A stretch of 64,000 bases of DNA from Pseudarthrobacter sp. W1I19 (GCF_030817835.1 NZ_JAUSZR010000001.1:3844001-3908000), one strand, 5' to 3'; positions 26,086 through 35,895 are shown, counted from the first letter of the stretch. Numbers and translations are program-made. Notes: a model not told the origin generated them from the sequence alone.

Positions 26086-27375
26086 TCAGTCGTTGATGAG
26101 GTCGTTCACCACGATGGTCTGGTCCCGGTCAGGGCCAACCCCGATGGCAGAGAACCGCGTACCGGAGAGCTTTTCGAGGGCCAGCACATAGTTGCGGGCA
26201 TTCTCCGGCAGGTCAGCGAGCGTGCGCGCGCCGGTGATGTCCTCGGTCCAGCCCTCGAAGTACTCGAAGATGGGCACTGCGTGGTGGAACTCGGTCTGCG
26301 TCATGGGCATCTCATCGTGGCGGACGCCGTCCACGTCGTACGCCACGCACACCGGGATCTGTTCGATGCCGGTGAGCACGTCCAGCTTGGTGACGAAGTA
26401 GTCCGTGAAGCCGTTGACGCGGGAGGCGTGGCGGGCCAGGACGGCGTCGTACCAGCCGCAGCGGCGCGGCCGGCCGGTGTTGACGCCGAACTCGCCGCCG
26501 GTCTTCTGCAGGTACACACCCATTTCGTCGAACAGTTCCGTGGGGAACGGTCCTGCACCAACACGGGTGGTGTATGCCTTGATGATGCCGATGGAGCGGG
26601 AGATGCGCGTGGGGCCGATGCCCGAGCCCACGGAGGCGCCGCCGGCGGTGGGGTTGGAGGAGGTCACGAACGGGTAAGTGCCGTGGTCCACGTCCAGGAA
26701 CGTGGCCTGGCCGCCCTCCATGAGCACAACCTTGCCCTCGTCCAGGGCTGTGTTCAGGACCAGGGTGCTGTCAATGACCAGCGGGCGGAGCCGGTCGGCG
26801 AAGGAGAGGAAATACTCCACGATCTCCTCGACCAGCACGCCGCGGCGGTTGTAGATCTTGACCAGGAGTTCGTTCTTCTGCCGCAGCGAGCCTTCCACCT
26901 TCTGGCGGAGGATGGACTCGTCGAAGACGTCCTGGACGCGGATGCCCAGGCGGGCCACCTTGTCCATGTATGCGGGGCCGATGCCGCGGCCCGTGGTCCC
27001 GATGGCGCGGCTGCCGAGATAGCGCTCCGTCACCTTGTCCAGCACCTGGTGGTACGGAGCCACGAGGTGGGCGTTGGCGGAGACACGGAGCTTTGAAGTA
27101 TCGGCGCCGCGTGCCTGGAGGCCTTCGATCTCCTGGAAGAGTGCCTCAAGGTTTACGACGCAGCCGTTGCCGATAATGGGGACGGCATTGGGGCTGAGGA
27201 TGCCTGCCGGAAGCAGCTTGAGTTCGTATTTTTCACCGCCTACGACGACGGTGTGCCCGGCGTTGTTGCCGCCGTTTGGTTTGACGACGTAGTCAACGCG
27301 GCCGCCCAGCAGGTCGGTCGCCTTGCCTTTTCCTTCGTCGCCCCACTGGGCTCCTACGATCACAATTGCTGGCAT
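26086..27375 (-). CDS. purA: Adenylosuccinate synthetase
   Basis: It makes adenylosuccinate from IMP, aspartate and GTP, the first committed step to AMP. The 429-residue protein begins [18 protein letters not shown] with the GTP-binding GDEGKGK loop, followed by [51 protein letters not shown] and the C-terminal ISVG-like GTP contact region. The ATG at 27375 has a GGAGG site; a longer frame reaching 27492 is not supported. The upstream gap to 27628 shows nothing clear. Confidence 0.97.
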   Translation of the reverse strand: MPAIVIVGAQWGDEGKGKATDLLGGRVDYVVKPNGGNNAGHTVVVGGEKYELKLLPAGILSPNAVPIIGNGCVVNLEALFQEIEGLQARGADTSKLRVSANAHLVAPYHQVLDKVTERYLGSRAIGTTGRGIGPAYMDKVARLGIRVQDVFDESILRQKVEGSLRQKNELLVKIYNRRGVLVEEIVEYFLSFADRLRPLVIDSTLVLNTALDEGKVVLMEGGQATFLDVDHGTYPFVTSSNPTAGGASVGSGIGPTRISRSIGIIKAYTTRVGAGPFPTELFDEMGVYLQKTGGEFGVNTGRPRRCGWYDAVLARHASRVNGFTDYFVTKLDVLTGIEQIPVCVAYDVDGVRHDEMPMTQTEFHHAVPIFEYFEGWTEDITGARTLADLPENARNYVLALEKLSGTRFSAIGVGPDRDQTIVVNDLIND

Positions 27376-27628
27376 GGGATCCTCCCCCATTCGTTCGGGC
27401 TGCCCGGTCCGGCCACAACGTGGCGGAACTGTACAGCGCCGTTCATGAGAATGCCCCGAATCTACCGCCCGCCGCCGGCCGCAGGGCGGCACAACGATGC
27501 AAGAGTTCCGGGGCTCTTACCACCCAAGTTTAGCCGATCGGGGAGTTTGTCCGCCCGTTGGCCCGCCGCGGCCCTTCTTGCGGAGTAAAAGGACTCCGGG
27601 AGGGGACGCGGCAAGCTGCAGGCGGCTG

Positions 27629-28690
27629 TTACTCGCCGTCGGCCTCCCCCGCCGGGCGGGAGGTCTGGGTGGCGAGGCTGTCCCAGAAGGAGGTGTCGGC
27701 GTCGGCAATTGACCCGTCAGCGATGGCGGCGGCCGTTGCGGTCAGCGTGGTGACCGTCTGCTTGATCAGGTACCCGTTGCTGCGCAGGCCCAGGGCATAG
27801 CCGTCCAGGTAGTGGTCGGACATGCCGCGCATCTCGAACAGCAGGGTTGCGATGCCGTATTCGACGGCGATGCCGTTGCGGCTGATGGTTTCGGCGCTGC
27901 CGCCCACATACTTGCCCAGGTGGCCCCAGCCGGTGGAATCGACATTATGGAACACCACGGAGCCCAACTGTTTGGACTTCTCCACGACTGCAGGATCGGC
28001 GTTGGGCGTGGTGGGGTAAAGGATGGAGCCGGAGACAAGCTCACCGTCGCGCTCGCTGCGGGCGCCCTGGTGGTGGAGGTCGATCATGTAATCGATCCGG
28101 TACTTGCGCATCACGTTGTTATGCAGCGCCTGGGTTTCCGGCTGGAGCTTGTCCACGTGGTCCCGGTTGAGGTCCACTTCTTCGGCGTTGTAGCGCGTCA
28201 TGTTGCGGTCGCCCTTGGCCTGGTAGTCATCCAGGGAGAAGTTCACGTCACCCATGGCACCGTCTGCATTCAGCATGGGAACGATGAGCACGTTGACTCC
28301 GTCCAGGACGTCCCCCGACTTTGCGGTGCCGAGATGCTTGACGAACTCCAGGGCGCCCTCGGTGGTGAGCTGTTCATTGCCGTGCTGCTGTGTCAGGTAG
28401 AGAATGGTGGGCTTGGCCGGATCCGAGATGTACTTGACCAGGTGGATGTCGCGACCCTTCACCGTCTGCCCGATGACCTCCAGTTCCATGGCCGGCTGGC
28501 GCGCGTCCTGGTCTTTGAGGAATGACACCATCTGGTCGTAGGTGGCCAGCTTCGAGGTGGTGATCTGGCCGTTGCCGTCATAGTTGGGGCCTTCGCCCAC
28601 GGCCATCGCCTGTGACGGCGCGGTCACTGCGGCCAGAGCCAGGGTTCCGGAAACGGCCAGGGTCCTGAAAGTTGCCAGGGTTTTTCTCAC
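27629..28690 (-). CDS. Secreted M14 family zinc carboxypeptidase
   Basis: The 353-residue protein has a signal peptide (LAVSGTLALAAVTAPSQAMA) and M14 features: the zinc ligands His and Glu in QQHGNEQLTTEGAL, the substrate Arg-Asn pattern EEVDLNRDH, the third zinc His in YMIDLHHQG, and a later catalytic-Glu candidate in TLLFEMRGM. It should trim C-terminal residues from peptides or peptidoglycan outside the cell. Start GTG at 28690 with GAGG upstream. A possible promoter is TTGACA (28790-28785) with TTGGCT (28767-28762), 17 nt apart. Confidence 0.88.
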   Translation of the reverse strand: MRKTLATFRTLAVSGTLALAAVTAPSQAMAVGEGPNYDGNGQITTSKLATYDQMVSFLKDQDARQPAMELEVIGQTVKGRDIHLVKYISDPAKPTILYLTQQHGNEQLTTEGALEFVKHLGTAKSGDVLDGVNVLIVPMLNADGAMGDVNFSLDDYQAKGDRNMTRYNAEEVDLNRDHVDKLQPETQALHNNVMRKYRIDYMIDLHHQGARSERDGELVSGSILYPTTPNADPAVVEKSKQLGSVVFHNVDSTGWGHLGKYVGGSAETISRNGIAVEYGIATLLFEMRGMSDHYLDGYALGLRSNGYLIKQTVTTLTATAAAIADGSIADADTSFWDSLATQTSRPAGEADGE

Positions 28691-29030
28691 GGTGCGTTAC
28701 CTCTTTCGAGTGCATTGGGTGCGTCCAGGCCGCCATGTCCCCCATTGCAGCCTGTGACAAGAGCCAACCAAGCTGGACGAAAGCTGTCAATGGATATAAC
28801 AGGTTCCGGCAAGCAGTTATTACGATCCGGAACATACGTCGAAATCAGGGGGAGCACCACTTTTCCGGTGTGCCTGCACCGGCGTTTCGTTTCCCGGGGC
28901 TTGCTAAACTGGGAAAGGCCGACCCGGAATCGGCCCACCCCATTTCAACCACCTCGAATGTGTTGCGCCATCGTGCGCCCATTTTTCGCGGTGGCAGCAA
29001 CACCAATCCCCGCAGGAGACCCAGCACTAC
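28691..29030. other. 340-nt divergent intergenic region
   Basis: No gene seen. It contains the candidate promoter of the carboxypeptidase (TTGACA at 28790-28785, minus strand) and an inverted repeat GTTCCGG/CCGGAAC (28803-28809 and 28827-28833). Towards the uracil-DNA-glycosylase-like gene there is a possible -10 TAAACT (28905-28910) without a good -35. Confidence 0.4.
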
Positions 29031-29660
29031 ATGACCGCCCTGGCACCCGAATCCTTCCATGAGCAGCTTTTGAGCCGCCGCTACGAACCCAATGTTGCCG
29101 CCGTCAACGAGCTGTGCGATTCCCTGCAGGAGGCAAAGCCCGGCACGACAGTGCCCTACGTCGACCCCATGCACGACGTGGATGAATGCCGGATCATCAG
29201 CCTCTACTCGAACATTGGTGAGGCCGACAAGTCCGGTTTCATCACATCCGGGGACGCTGACGCCGCCACCCGGATGCTCGGCATCCAGTGGAAGCTGGGC
29301 CTTCGCCCGGAGTACGTGATGCCGTGGAACGTCCACCCGTGGTACATCCCCGGCGAGCCGAACGGGAAGTTCACCCCGGACCAGATAGCCGCCGGCCTGA
29401 AGCCGCTGCTGAAGTTCCTGGCCGTGGTACCCCGCGCTTCCGTGATCGTAGCTCACGGCACGGAGGCCAACCGCCTGGCCAACCTGCTGCTGAAGACCGA
29501 AGTTCCGCTGCTCTGGCGCCGCGGCCTGAAGACCTACAAAGTGCGCTCCCTCAGCGGCCGCGCCTTCGCCGGTTCACCTGCCCGCCAGGAGGAGTACCTT
29601 GAGGCCATGCTCGTGGCCTACGCCGACGCCATGGCGCGCACAGGCCTCCAGAAGTCCTAG
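29031..29660 (+). CDS. Uracil-DNA glycosylase superfamily protein
   Basis: The 209-residue protein keeps the superfamily outline: VPYVDPMHDVDECRIISLYSNIG as motif 1, SGFITSGDADAATRML, the nucleotide-pocket-like stretch MPWNVHPWYIPGEP and the C-terminal motif SVIVAHGTEANRLANLLL. Related actinobacterial proteins have NVVPWY where this one has NVHPWY. It should act in base excision repair, but whether it removes uracil is not shown. An AGGAG lies 12 nt before the ATG. Confidence 0.75.
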   Translation: MTALAPESFHEQLLSRRYEPNVAAVNELCDSLQEAKPGTTVPYVDPMHDVDECRIISLYSNIGEADKSGFITSGDADAATRMLGIQWKLGLRPEYVMPWNVHPWYIPGEPNGKFTPDQIAAGLKPLLKFLAVVPRASVIVAHGTEANRLANLLLKTEVPLLWRRGLKTYKVRSLSGRAFAGSPARQEEYLEAMLVAYADAMARTGLQKS

Positions 29661-29688
29661 CCAAAGCCCATTGAGGTTGCTCTTTTCC

Positions 29689-29733
29689 GGTGGTTGAGCT
29701 TGTCGAAATCAGGTTTCGACAAGCTCAACCACC
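29689..29733. repeat. Dispersed palindrome, same family as 20577-20611
   Basis: GGTGGTTGAGCTTGTCGAAA (29689-29708) pairs perfectly with the 20 nt at 29714-29733 around a 5-nt loop. The right arm contains GGTTTCGACA-AGCTCAACC, the repeat seen near 20.6 kb. It can also fold as a hairpin in the transcript. Confidence 0.8.
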
Positions 29734-29739
29734 GCTGAC

Positions 29740-29784
29740 GACGACGGCCGGTCACCTTTCTTGAAAAGGTGACCGGCCGTCGTC
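29740..29784. terminator. Terminator between convergent genes
   Basis: A perfect 20-bp stem (29740-29759 with 29765-29784) closes a 5-nt loop between the uracil-DNA-glycosylase-like gene and the DUF3151 gene. With AAAG/CTTT at the loop and no T-run it is probably a bidirectional terminator. Confidence 0.7.
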
Positions 29785-29794
29785 TTACGCTTTG

Positions 29795-30217
29795 CTACTT
29801 TGCTTCGATGGCTGCTTTCGCCGTGGGATCGGAGTCGTCCAGGAACTTCTCGATCCGCTCCGGCTCCTCGGCCTCACCGATGGCCGATGCTGCGCGGCCC
29901 AGCGAATACAGTGCCCGCAGGAAGCCCCGGTTAGGCTCGTGCTCCCACGGGATGGGACCCACGCCGCGCCAGCCGTTGCGGCGCAGCGAGTCCAGTCCCC
30001 GGTGGTAGCCCACCCGGGAGTAGGCGTAGGAATCGATGGTGCGGCCCTCCGCCCAGGCCTCCTCTGCGAGCAGGGCCCACAGAAGCGAGGATGTGGGGTG
30101 TTTGGCCACAAGGTCCAGGGGCTCCTGGCCCGCTTCCAGCTGCTGGTTGACCTCGGTCTCGGCGGGCAGGAGCGTGGGCTCGGGGCCCATCAGGTTCCGG
30201 CGGAACTCGTCCGACAT
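29795..30217 (-). CDS. DUF3151 family protein
   Basis: The 140-residue soluble protein shows actinobacterial DUF3151 marks: LLWALLAEEAWAEGRTIDSYAYSRVGYHRGLDSLRRNGWRG and PWEHEPNRGFLRALYSLGRAA. It follows fba with 2 nt between stop and start and looks co-transcribed with it. Function unknown. Confidence 0.88.
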   Translation of the reverse strand: MSDEFRRNLMGPEPTLLPAETEVNQQLEAGQEPLDLVAKHPTSSLLWALLAEEAWAEGRTIDSYAYSRVGYHRGLDSLRRNGWRGVGPIPWEHEPNRGFLRALYSLGRAASAIGEAEEPERIEKFLDDSDPTAKAAIEAK

Positions 30218-30219
30218 CC

Positions 30220-31239
<1,020 letters not shown>

Positions 31240-31377
31240 GCTGACTCCTATGCTGAAGTTCGTCTGTGGGCTGGTAACCCTGGAGTACCGCTTACGGCTA
31301 GCACCATCCTAGTCATTTCCGCCGGGGGTGTGCTGTGGGTTACGCCCCACCCGCACCCACATGCCCCCCGGCGAGTT

Positions 31378-31424
31378 GGCACTAAACGGCAATCGAGGCG
31401 CCCGCCATTGCCGTTATCTGTCAT
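31378..31424. repeat. Palindromic element A at the 3' end of the endonuclease-like gene
   Basis: GGCACTAAACGGCAAT, a 13-nt loop region rich in GGCGCC, then ATTGCCGTTATCTGTCAT. The inner 9 bp (AACGGCAAT) pair perfectly. It shares arm sequence and loop length with element B at 32418-32476, and it contains the stop codon of the gene (31414-31416). Confidence 0.6.
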
Positions 31425-32352
31425 ATCGGCTCCAGCCCCGGCTTTGCAACGCCCGCCTGACCGTAGATACAACGGCGGGGCGCTCACCTTCGAGGTGCTG
31501 CTTGCCAATCCGGACTTCCATCCAGCCCTGTGATGCAGTCATGTCCTGCCGGCGGATATCCCTGAGGTGCTGCTCCGCACCGGCATGGTGTTCGCCGTCA
31601 TACTGGAGTGCAATCCCCCATTGTGGGTAGGCGGCGTCTGGCCAAAGGACAGGCACCCCGCTCTGGTCGAACAGCACGTGGTTCAGCACCGGCTCCGGCA
31701 GTCCGGCATCAATGAGCAGCAGGCGCATTTGGGTCTCGGGTGCAGAATCCGATCCCACTCGAATCAGGTCAAGCGCCTCGCGCGCACTGCGAACGCCCCT
31801 CATCCCGGGATGGCTGCCGATGATGACCCGCAACTCTTCGATACTGCAGATGGCCTCCTTGGGGCGTGGGAACGCGGATCCATGGGAGCAGACGAGATAG
31901 TCACCCACCGCCACCAGTTCTGCCACATTCAGGACAGAAGCCAAGTCCAGCCAGGTCCGCGCAGGCGAGGTGGGCCGGACGCCGTCGTACTCCGTCACCT
32001 CATCCGGGAGGAAGGTCAACAGGTGCCCTACGACGTTGGCACGCCGCGGGAAGCTGAAACCGCGGCGCCGGGCGAGGTGGATCCGCCAGTCACCACTCCA
32101 TCGGGCTGACAAAGGAGCGCCCCAAATGTGCGCAGCGGACAACGACGCCAGGATGGACGTATCGTCGAGGTCAGTGTAGGCCCGCAACGCCAGCGATCCC
32201 GTGGCTTCAGACTTTGCCGGGACGCGGATTCCGCGTGAAACAGTCACCAGGTCCTTCGCCGCCGTGCGCGTACGTGTGACCCCGGCTTTGTCGGAGGCCC
32301 GGAGGGAAAAGGAACCGTTGGTCAGGTGGTCTGGAAGGGCGGCCCTGCGCAT
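31414..32352 (-). CDS. AbiEi/DUF559-like protein with endonuclease-type C-terminus
   Basis: The 312-residue protein has an N-terminal part resembling type IV AbiEi-like antitoxin regions of actinobacteria (VTRTRTAAKDLVTVSRGIRVP, RAYTDLDDTSILASLSAAHIWGAPL). The C-terminal 80 residues resemble a Vsr/PD-(D/E)XK nuclease (PQWGIALQYDGEHHAGAEQHLRDIRRQDMTASQGWMEVRIGKQHL). No partner toxin is next to it, so it is probably not a classic toxin-antitoxin pair. Both ends carry related palindromic elements. Confidence 0.65.
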   Translation of the reverse strand: MRRAALPDHLTNGSFSLRASDKAGVTRTRTAAKDLVTVSRGIRVPAKSEATGSLALRAYTDLDDTSILASLSAAHIWGAPLSARWSGDWRIHLARRRGFSFPRRANVVGHLLTFLPDEVTEYDGVRPTSPARTWLDLASVLNVAELVAVGDYLVCSHGSAFPRPKEAICSIEELRVIIGSHPGMRGVRSAREALDLIRVGSDSAPETQMRLLLIDAGLPEPVLNHVLFDQSGVPVLWPDAAYPQWGIALQYDGEHHAGAEQHLRDIRRQDMTASQGWMEVRIGKQHLEGERPAVVSTVRRALQSRGWSRYDR

Positions 32353-32417
32353 CCCTCATTCTCGCGCGGGAGGACTGGCCGGAAGGAGTTATCCACAGCC
32401 CAGGCAGCCAATACTCA

Positions 32418-32476
32418 GCGAGATGGCATTTAAAGGCAATCCGCGGCGCCAGCATTGCCGTTAAGTGCCATCTCGC
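32418..32476. repeat. Palindromic element B upstream of the endonuclease-like gene
   Basis: A 23-bp inverted repeat with two mismatches (32418-32440 with 32454-32476) and a 13-nt GC-rich loop. The right arm includes ATTGCCGTTAAGTGCCAT, related to element A on the far side of the gene. It lies just past the stop of the SpoU methyltransferase gene and may also end that transcript. Confidence 0.7.
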
Positions 32477-32480
32477 GAAG

Positions 32481-33155
32481 CTACACGTGCTGGTTGAAGA
32501 CGTGCCGGCGCACCCAGGCATGCATGGCGATCGCGGCAGCGGAGGCTGCGTTGATGGACCGGGTGGAGCCGAACTGTTCAATGGACAGCGTGGCGACGGC
32601 GGCCTCGTGCACTTCGGGGGTCAGGCCAGGGCCTTCCTGCCCGAACACCAGCACACAATCCCTGGGCAGTTCGTAGGTTTCGAGCGGCACCGAGTCGGGG
32701 AAGATGTCGATACCGATGATGGCCAGCCCCTCCCCCTGCGCCCACGCCACGAAGTCTTCAACGGTGGAGTGGTGGCGGACGTGTTGATAGCGGTCGGTGA
32801 CCATGGCGCCGCGCCGGTTCCACCGCCGTCGGCCGATGATGTGCACCTCTTTGGCGAGGAACGCGTTGGCGGTGCGGACCACCGTGCCGATGTTGAGGTC
32901 GTGCTGCCAGTTTTCGATGGCGACGTGGAAGTTGTGGCGCCGGGAGTCCAGCTCAGCGACGATCGCGTCGTGCTTCCAGTAGCGGTACTTGTCCAGCACG
33001 TTGCGCCGGTCGCCGTCCGCGAGGAGGTCAGGGTCCCAGTGGTCGCCCTCGGGCAGTTCGCCTTCCCAGGGCCCGACGCCGACCTCCGCCTTTTCGGGCA
33101 CGGTTTCCTCCGGCTCGGGCTGGGGTTCGGACGTCATACCGGGCGTTTGGTTCAC
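32481..33155 (-). CDS. SpoU/TrmH family RNA 2'-O-methyltransferase
   Basis: The 224-residue enzyme should methylate tRNA or rRNA ribose with SAM. SPOUT motifs are IENWQHDLNIGTVVRTANAF (motif 1), LVFGQEGPGLTPEVHEAAV (motif 2) and STRSINAASAAAIAMHAWVRR (motif 3, knot). The 60-residue acidic N-terminus is not part of the fold. GTG at 33155 is used because TAGTGT lies 12 nt before it (leaderless pattern); ATG at 33137 is an alternative. It is divergent from the HAD gene, with overlapping -10 boxes around CTAG at 33165-33168. Confidence 0.88.
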   Translation of the reverse strand: MNQTPGMTSEPQPEPEETVPEKAEVGVGPWEGELPEGDHWDPDLLADGDRRNVLDKYRYWKHDAIVAELDSRRHNFHVAIENWQHDLNIGTVVRTANAFLAKEVHIIGRRRWNRRGAMVTDRYQHVRHHSTVEDFVAWAQGEGLAIIGIDIFPDSVPLETYELPRDCVLVFGQEGPGLTPEVHEAAVATLSIEQFGSTRSINAASAAAIAMHAWVRRHVFNQHV

Positions 33156-33208
33156 CCCTCAACACTAGACTGGACCTTTCGGGCTTTCATCACGGTGAAG
33201 AGGTAGGC

Positions 33209-34039
33209 ATGGCAGAAGCGGACAAGGTTGCAGGCAATCCGGCGGTGTACCGCAGCGGCCAGGAGATCGAGTGCTGGCTGACGGACATGGACGGGGTCCT
33301 GGTCCACGAGAACCAGGCGGTGCCGGGCGCCGCGGAGCTCATCCAGCGGTGGGTGGACACGTCCAAGCGCTTCCTGGTTCTCACCAACAACTCCATTTTC
33401 ACGCCGCGTGACCTTGCCGCCAGGTTGAAGGCTTCCGGCCTGGAGGTTCCGGAAGAGAACATTTGGACCTCTGCTTTGGCCACCGCCCAGTTCCTCAAGG
33501 ACCAGGTGGAAGGCTCAGGGTCCGGCAACCGCGCCTACACCATTGGCGAGGCAGGGCTGACGACGGCGCTGCACGAGGCCGGCTTCATCCTCACCGACCA
33601 GGATCCGGACTTTGTGGTGCTGGGCGAGACGCGCACGTATTCCTTCGAGGCCATCACCACGGCCATCCGCCTGATCCTTGCCGGGGCCCGTTTCATTGCC
33701 ACGAACCCGGACGCCACCGGCCCGTCCAAGGATGGCCCCCTGCCGGCCACAGGAGCGATAGCAGCACTCATTACCAAAGCCACGGACCGGGAGCCATACA
33801 TCGTGGGCAAGCCCAACCCGATGATGTTCCGCTCGGCGATGAACCAGATCGATGCACACTCGGAAACCACCGCCATGATCGGTGACCGGATGGACACGGA
33901 CATCATCGCTGGCATGGAAGCCGGGCTGCACACGGTCCTGGTCCTGACCGGCATCACCCAGCGTGAGGACATTGGCGCCTACCCGTTCCGGCCAAACCAG
34001 GTGCTGAACTCCGTGGCGGACCTGAAGAACCAGGTCTAG
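33209..34039 (+). CDS. HAD-IIA family hydrolase (NagD-like)
   Basis: The 276-residue phosphatase has the catalytic pair D26/D28 in WLTDMDGVLVHE, motif II in FLVLTNNSIFTPRDLA, the C2 cap typical of class IIA, the Lys in VGKPNPMMFRSAM, and motif IV in MIGDRMDTDIIAGMEAGL. It probably dephosphorylates a sugar phosphate or nucleotide. A GAAGAGG site precedes the ATG. Confidence 0.9.
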   Translation: MAEADKVAGNPAVYRSGQEIECWLTDMDGVLVHENQAVPGAAELIQRWVDTSKRFLVLTNNSIFTPRDLAARLKASGLEVPEENIWTSALATAQFLKDQVEGSGSGNRAYTIGEAGLTTALHEAGFILTDQDPDFVVLGETRTYSFEAITTAIRLILAGARFIATNPDATGPSKDGPLPATGAIAALITKATDREPYIVGKPNPMMFRSAMNQIDAHSETTAMIGDRMDTDIIAGMEAGLHTVLVLTGITQREDIGAYPFRPNQVLNSVADLKNQV

Positions 34040-34041
34040 GC

Positions 34042-35082
34042 CTAGAAGACGCTCACCCGGGATCCGCCCCGGGGCAGCGGAAAGTTTTCGTCCAGCAGCT
34101 GTTGAAGGAGGGGCCGGTAGATGTTCGGGTTCCAGCCCGGGCTGGCGTGGGCCGGGGCAGCACCGACGGTCTGCAAATCGCTGGACACCATGTTCGCCTT
34201 GAATGCCACCGCCCAGGACTCGACCGCCGTCTGGTAGCGGACGGTGCGGTCGCGCGGATTTCCGATGTAGGCCATCTTGGCGCGGCCCAGCTTGTCCACG
34301 AACCGCAGGCCGTCGAAATGGTAGATATAAGCGGACTCGGACTGGATGAGCAGGTTGGACGGGGCAATCGGGGACAGCTGTTCGAGCGCCTGGTCAAGAA
34401 TCTGGCGCCAGGTGCGTTCGTCCTTGTGGATGACCCGCTCGCCCAGCTCGTACCCGCCCCGAACCGTGGACGGGAACCGGATGCCGCGCTCATAAAGGAA
34501 CACGACGCCGTCGAACCAGCTCTGGTCCAGAACGTCATGCTTGCTGTAGGGACTGGAGTCCAGCACTATGAACTCCACCTCCACTCCATGGATTTCGAGC
34601 AGCCGGGCAGCCACCTCTGTTGCCACCATGCCGCCGAAGCTGTGTCCGTAGAAGAACAGTTTGGTGAGCTTCTGCGCCCGGACGTACTCGATGATGGCGA
34701 TGACCAGCTCGTCGATATCCAGCCCCTGGTTTGAATAGCCGACGGCGGCCAGCCGGGCGCGTTTGTTCAATGCGCCGCGGAGGGAGTTCAGGATCCACTG
34801 TGCCTCCTCCCAGCTGGTTTTGTAGCCGGGAAACAGGAACCAGCTGGCGTCCGGGTAGTAGGCGTCGGCGAAGTCGTCCGGAACCGCGAGGATCCTGTTG
34901 GAACGGCGCTGCGACTGCACCTCCCGGGTGAGGATCATGTCGGCCGCGAGTACGCCGGAGACGCCCGCTCCGGTCAGGAACGCGCGGCGTGAAAACTGTT
35001 TGAGGGCAGCCGCTTCCGCCAGCAGCCGGGCTCCGGAAGCCCCCCGCTTGTCCTGCGGACCTGTGTCCCCCTCATACGGCAC
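34042..35082 (-). CDS. Exported alpha/beta hydrolase with twin-arginine signal
   Basis: The 346-residue protein has about 30 hydrophilic residues, then FSRRAFLTGAGVSGVLAADM, a twin-arginine type signal. The hydrolase fold shows LFFYGHSFGGMVATEVAARLL with the nucleophile Ser, and late Asp/His candidates. It is likely anchored or exported after folding. Substrate unknown. It is convergent with the HAD gene: both stop codons lie within the palindrome TCTAGGCCTAGA (34035-34046). Confidence 0.75.
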   Translation of the reverse strand: MPYEGDTGPQDKRGASGARLLAEAAALKQFSRRAFLTGAGVSGVLAADMILTREVQSQRRSNRILAVPDDFADAYYPDASWFLFPGYKTSWEEAQWILNSLRGALNKRARLAAVGYSNQGLDIDELVIAIIEYVRAQKLTKLFFYGHSFGGMVATEVAARLLEIHGVEVEFIVLDSSPYSKHDVLDQSWFDGVVFLYERGIRFPSTVRGGYELGERVIHKDERTWRQILDQALEQLSPIAPSNLLIQSESAYIYHFDGLRFVDKLGRAKMAYIGNPRDRTVRYQTAVESWAVAFKANMVSSDLQTVGAAPAHASPGWNPNIYRPLLQQLLDENFPLPRGGSRVSVF

Positions 35083-35165
35083 ACCCCTACCGTAGGCACA
35101 ACGGAAGACGCCGCCGCAAGAAGGCGGCGGTAACCATTCAGTGACGCCTGGTCACCCGCAGCAGT

Positions 35166-35810
35166 TCAGCTGGCTGCCTGGCCTTCCGTCAGAGGAAAAG
35201 GGCTGGCGGTGTCCTGCTGGCGCCGTGTGATCTCCCGGCCAATGTCCTCGTACCGGCCCATCAGGTCCGAGCCGGCGAAAGCCCCGGGGTTGTCCAGCAG
35301 GCTGAAGAGTGTGTCGCTGGCCAGCAAAAGTTCATCATCCGAATACTCCTGCAGCGCGCGGCCGCCCCACGCTCCCAGGTCTGGCAGGTCCAGGCGCGGC
35401 GCCTCATCAAAGCCGGATAAGGCGGCCGCGGATTCAATATCGTAAAGATCTGCTGTGGGGTCAGCGGAAATGCCCTCGATCATTGTCAGCGTCTCCTCGT
35501 TGGGGGACAGCATCCACTCGTCGGTGGCCGGCGAAAGGTCAAGCGATACTCCCGAACCGTGAATTCCCTGGAGGATGCCATTATCGATGGCGTTGAGGTC
35601 ACTGCGAAGACCCGCGAGTGCGGAGGACTCCACCAGGGCGGCCCGTGAAAGCTCAACGCGGATGTGCGAACGGATGCCCATGCGCCTGATACGGCGGATG
35701 ATCTGGAGGAGGCCGGCGCGGGAATCGTGGGTGAGGCTACCCTGGACATCGATGCGGACAACGTCGGCAGGGACATCAAGATTGACGAGGGCATTAAGAG
35801 TCTGGTCCAT
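35166..35810 (-). CDS. STAS-like protein paired with a GAF-ANTAR regulator
   Basis: The first 90 residues resemble a STAS fold (VVRIDVQGSLTHDSRAGLLQIIRRIRRMG, then VESSALAGLRSDLNAIDNG); the second half is acidic and helical with no family I recognise (YDIESAAALSGFDEAPRLDLPDLGAW). A GGAG site lies 7 nt before the ATG. An IdeR/DtxR-like box lies about 45 nt upstream. It follows the GAF-ANTAR gene on the same strand after 85 nt, so the two may work together in signal output. Confidence 0.65.
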   Translation of the reverse strand: MDQTLNALVNLDVPADVVRIDVQGSLTHDSRAGLLQIIRRIRRMGIRSHIRVELSRAALVESSALAGLRSDLNAIDNGILQGIHGSGVSLDLSPATDEWMLSPNEETLTMIEGISADPTADLYDIESAAALSGFDEAPRLDLPDLGAWGGRALQEYSDDELLLASDTLFSLLDNPGAFAGSDLMGRYEDIGREITRRQQDTASPFPLTEGQAAS

Positions 35811-35850
35811 AGTTACTCCAAAAAAGGGTGTCTATGGCCGACGGCTCAAC

Positions 35851-35869
35851 CTCGGTAAGCCTAACCTCC
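35851..35869. promoter_or_regulatory. IdeR/DtxR-like box upstream of the STAS-like gene
   Basis: Read on the minus strand the 19-mer GGAGGTTAGGCTTACCGAG agrees with the DtxR/IdeR consensus TTAGGTTAGGCTAACCTAA at 14 of 19 positions, including the GGTTAG-C-CTNACC-type core. Position before the start codon suits iron-dependent repression. Confidence 0.5.
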
Positions 35870-35895
35870 AGCGGGAGTCCGGCACAAGCCGCCGG

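Noticed and set aside
31414..32352. A toxin-antitoxin pair at the AbiEi-like gene
   Set aside because: No AbiEii-like or other toxin gene lies on either side; the neighbours are fba and a SpoU methyltransferase.
32389..32397. A perfect DnaA box (TTATCCACA) beside the endonuclease-like gene
   Set aside because: A single 9-mer match is expected by chance at this scale, and there is no box cluster, dnaA or dnaN gene; not an origin.
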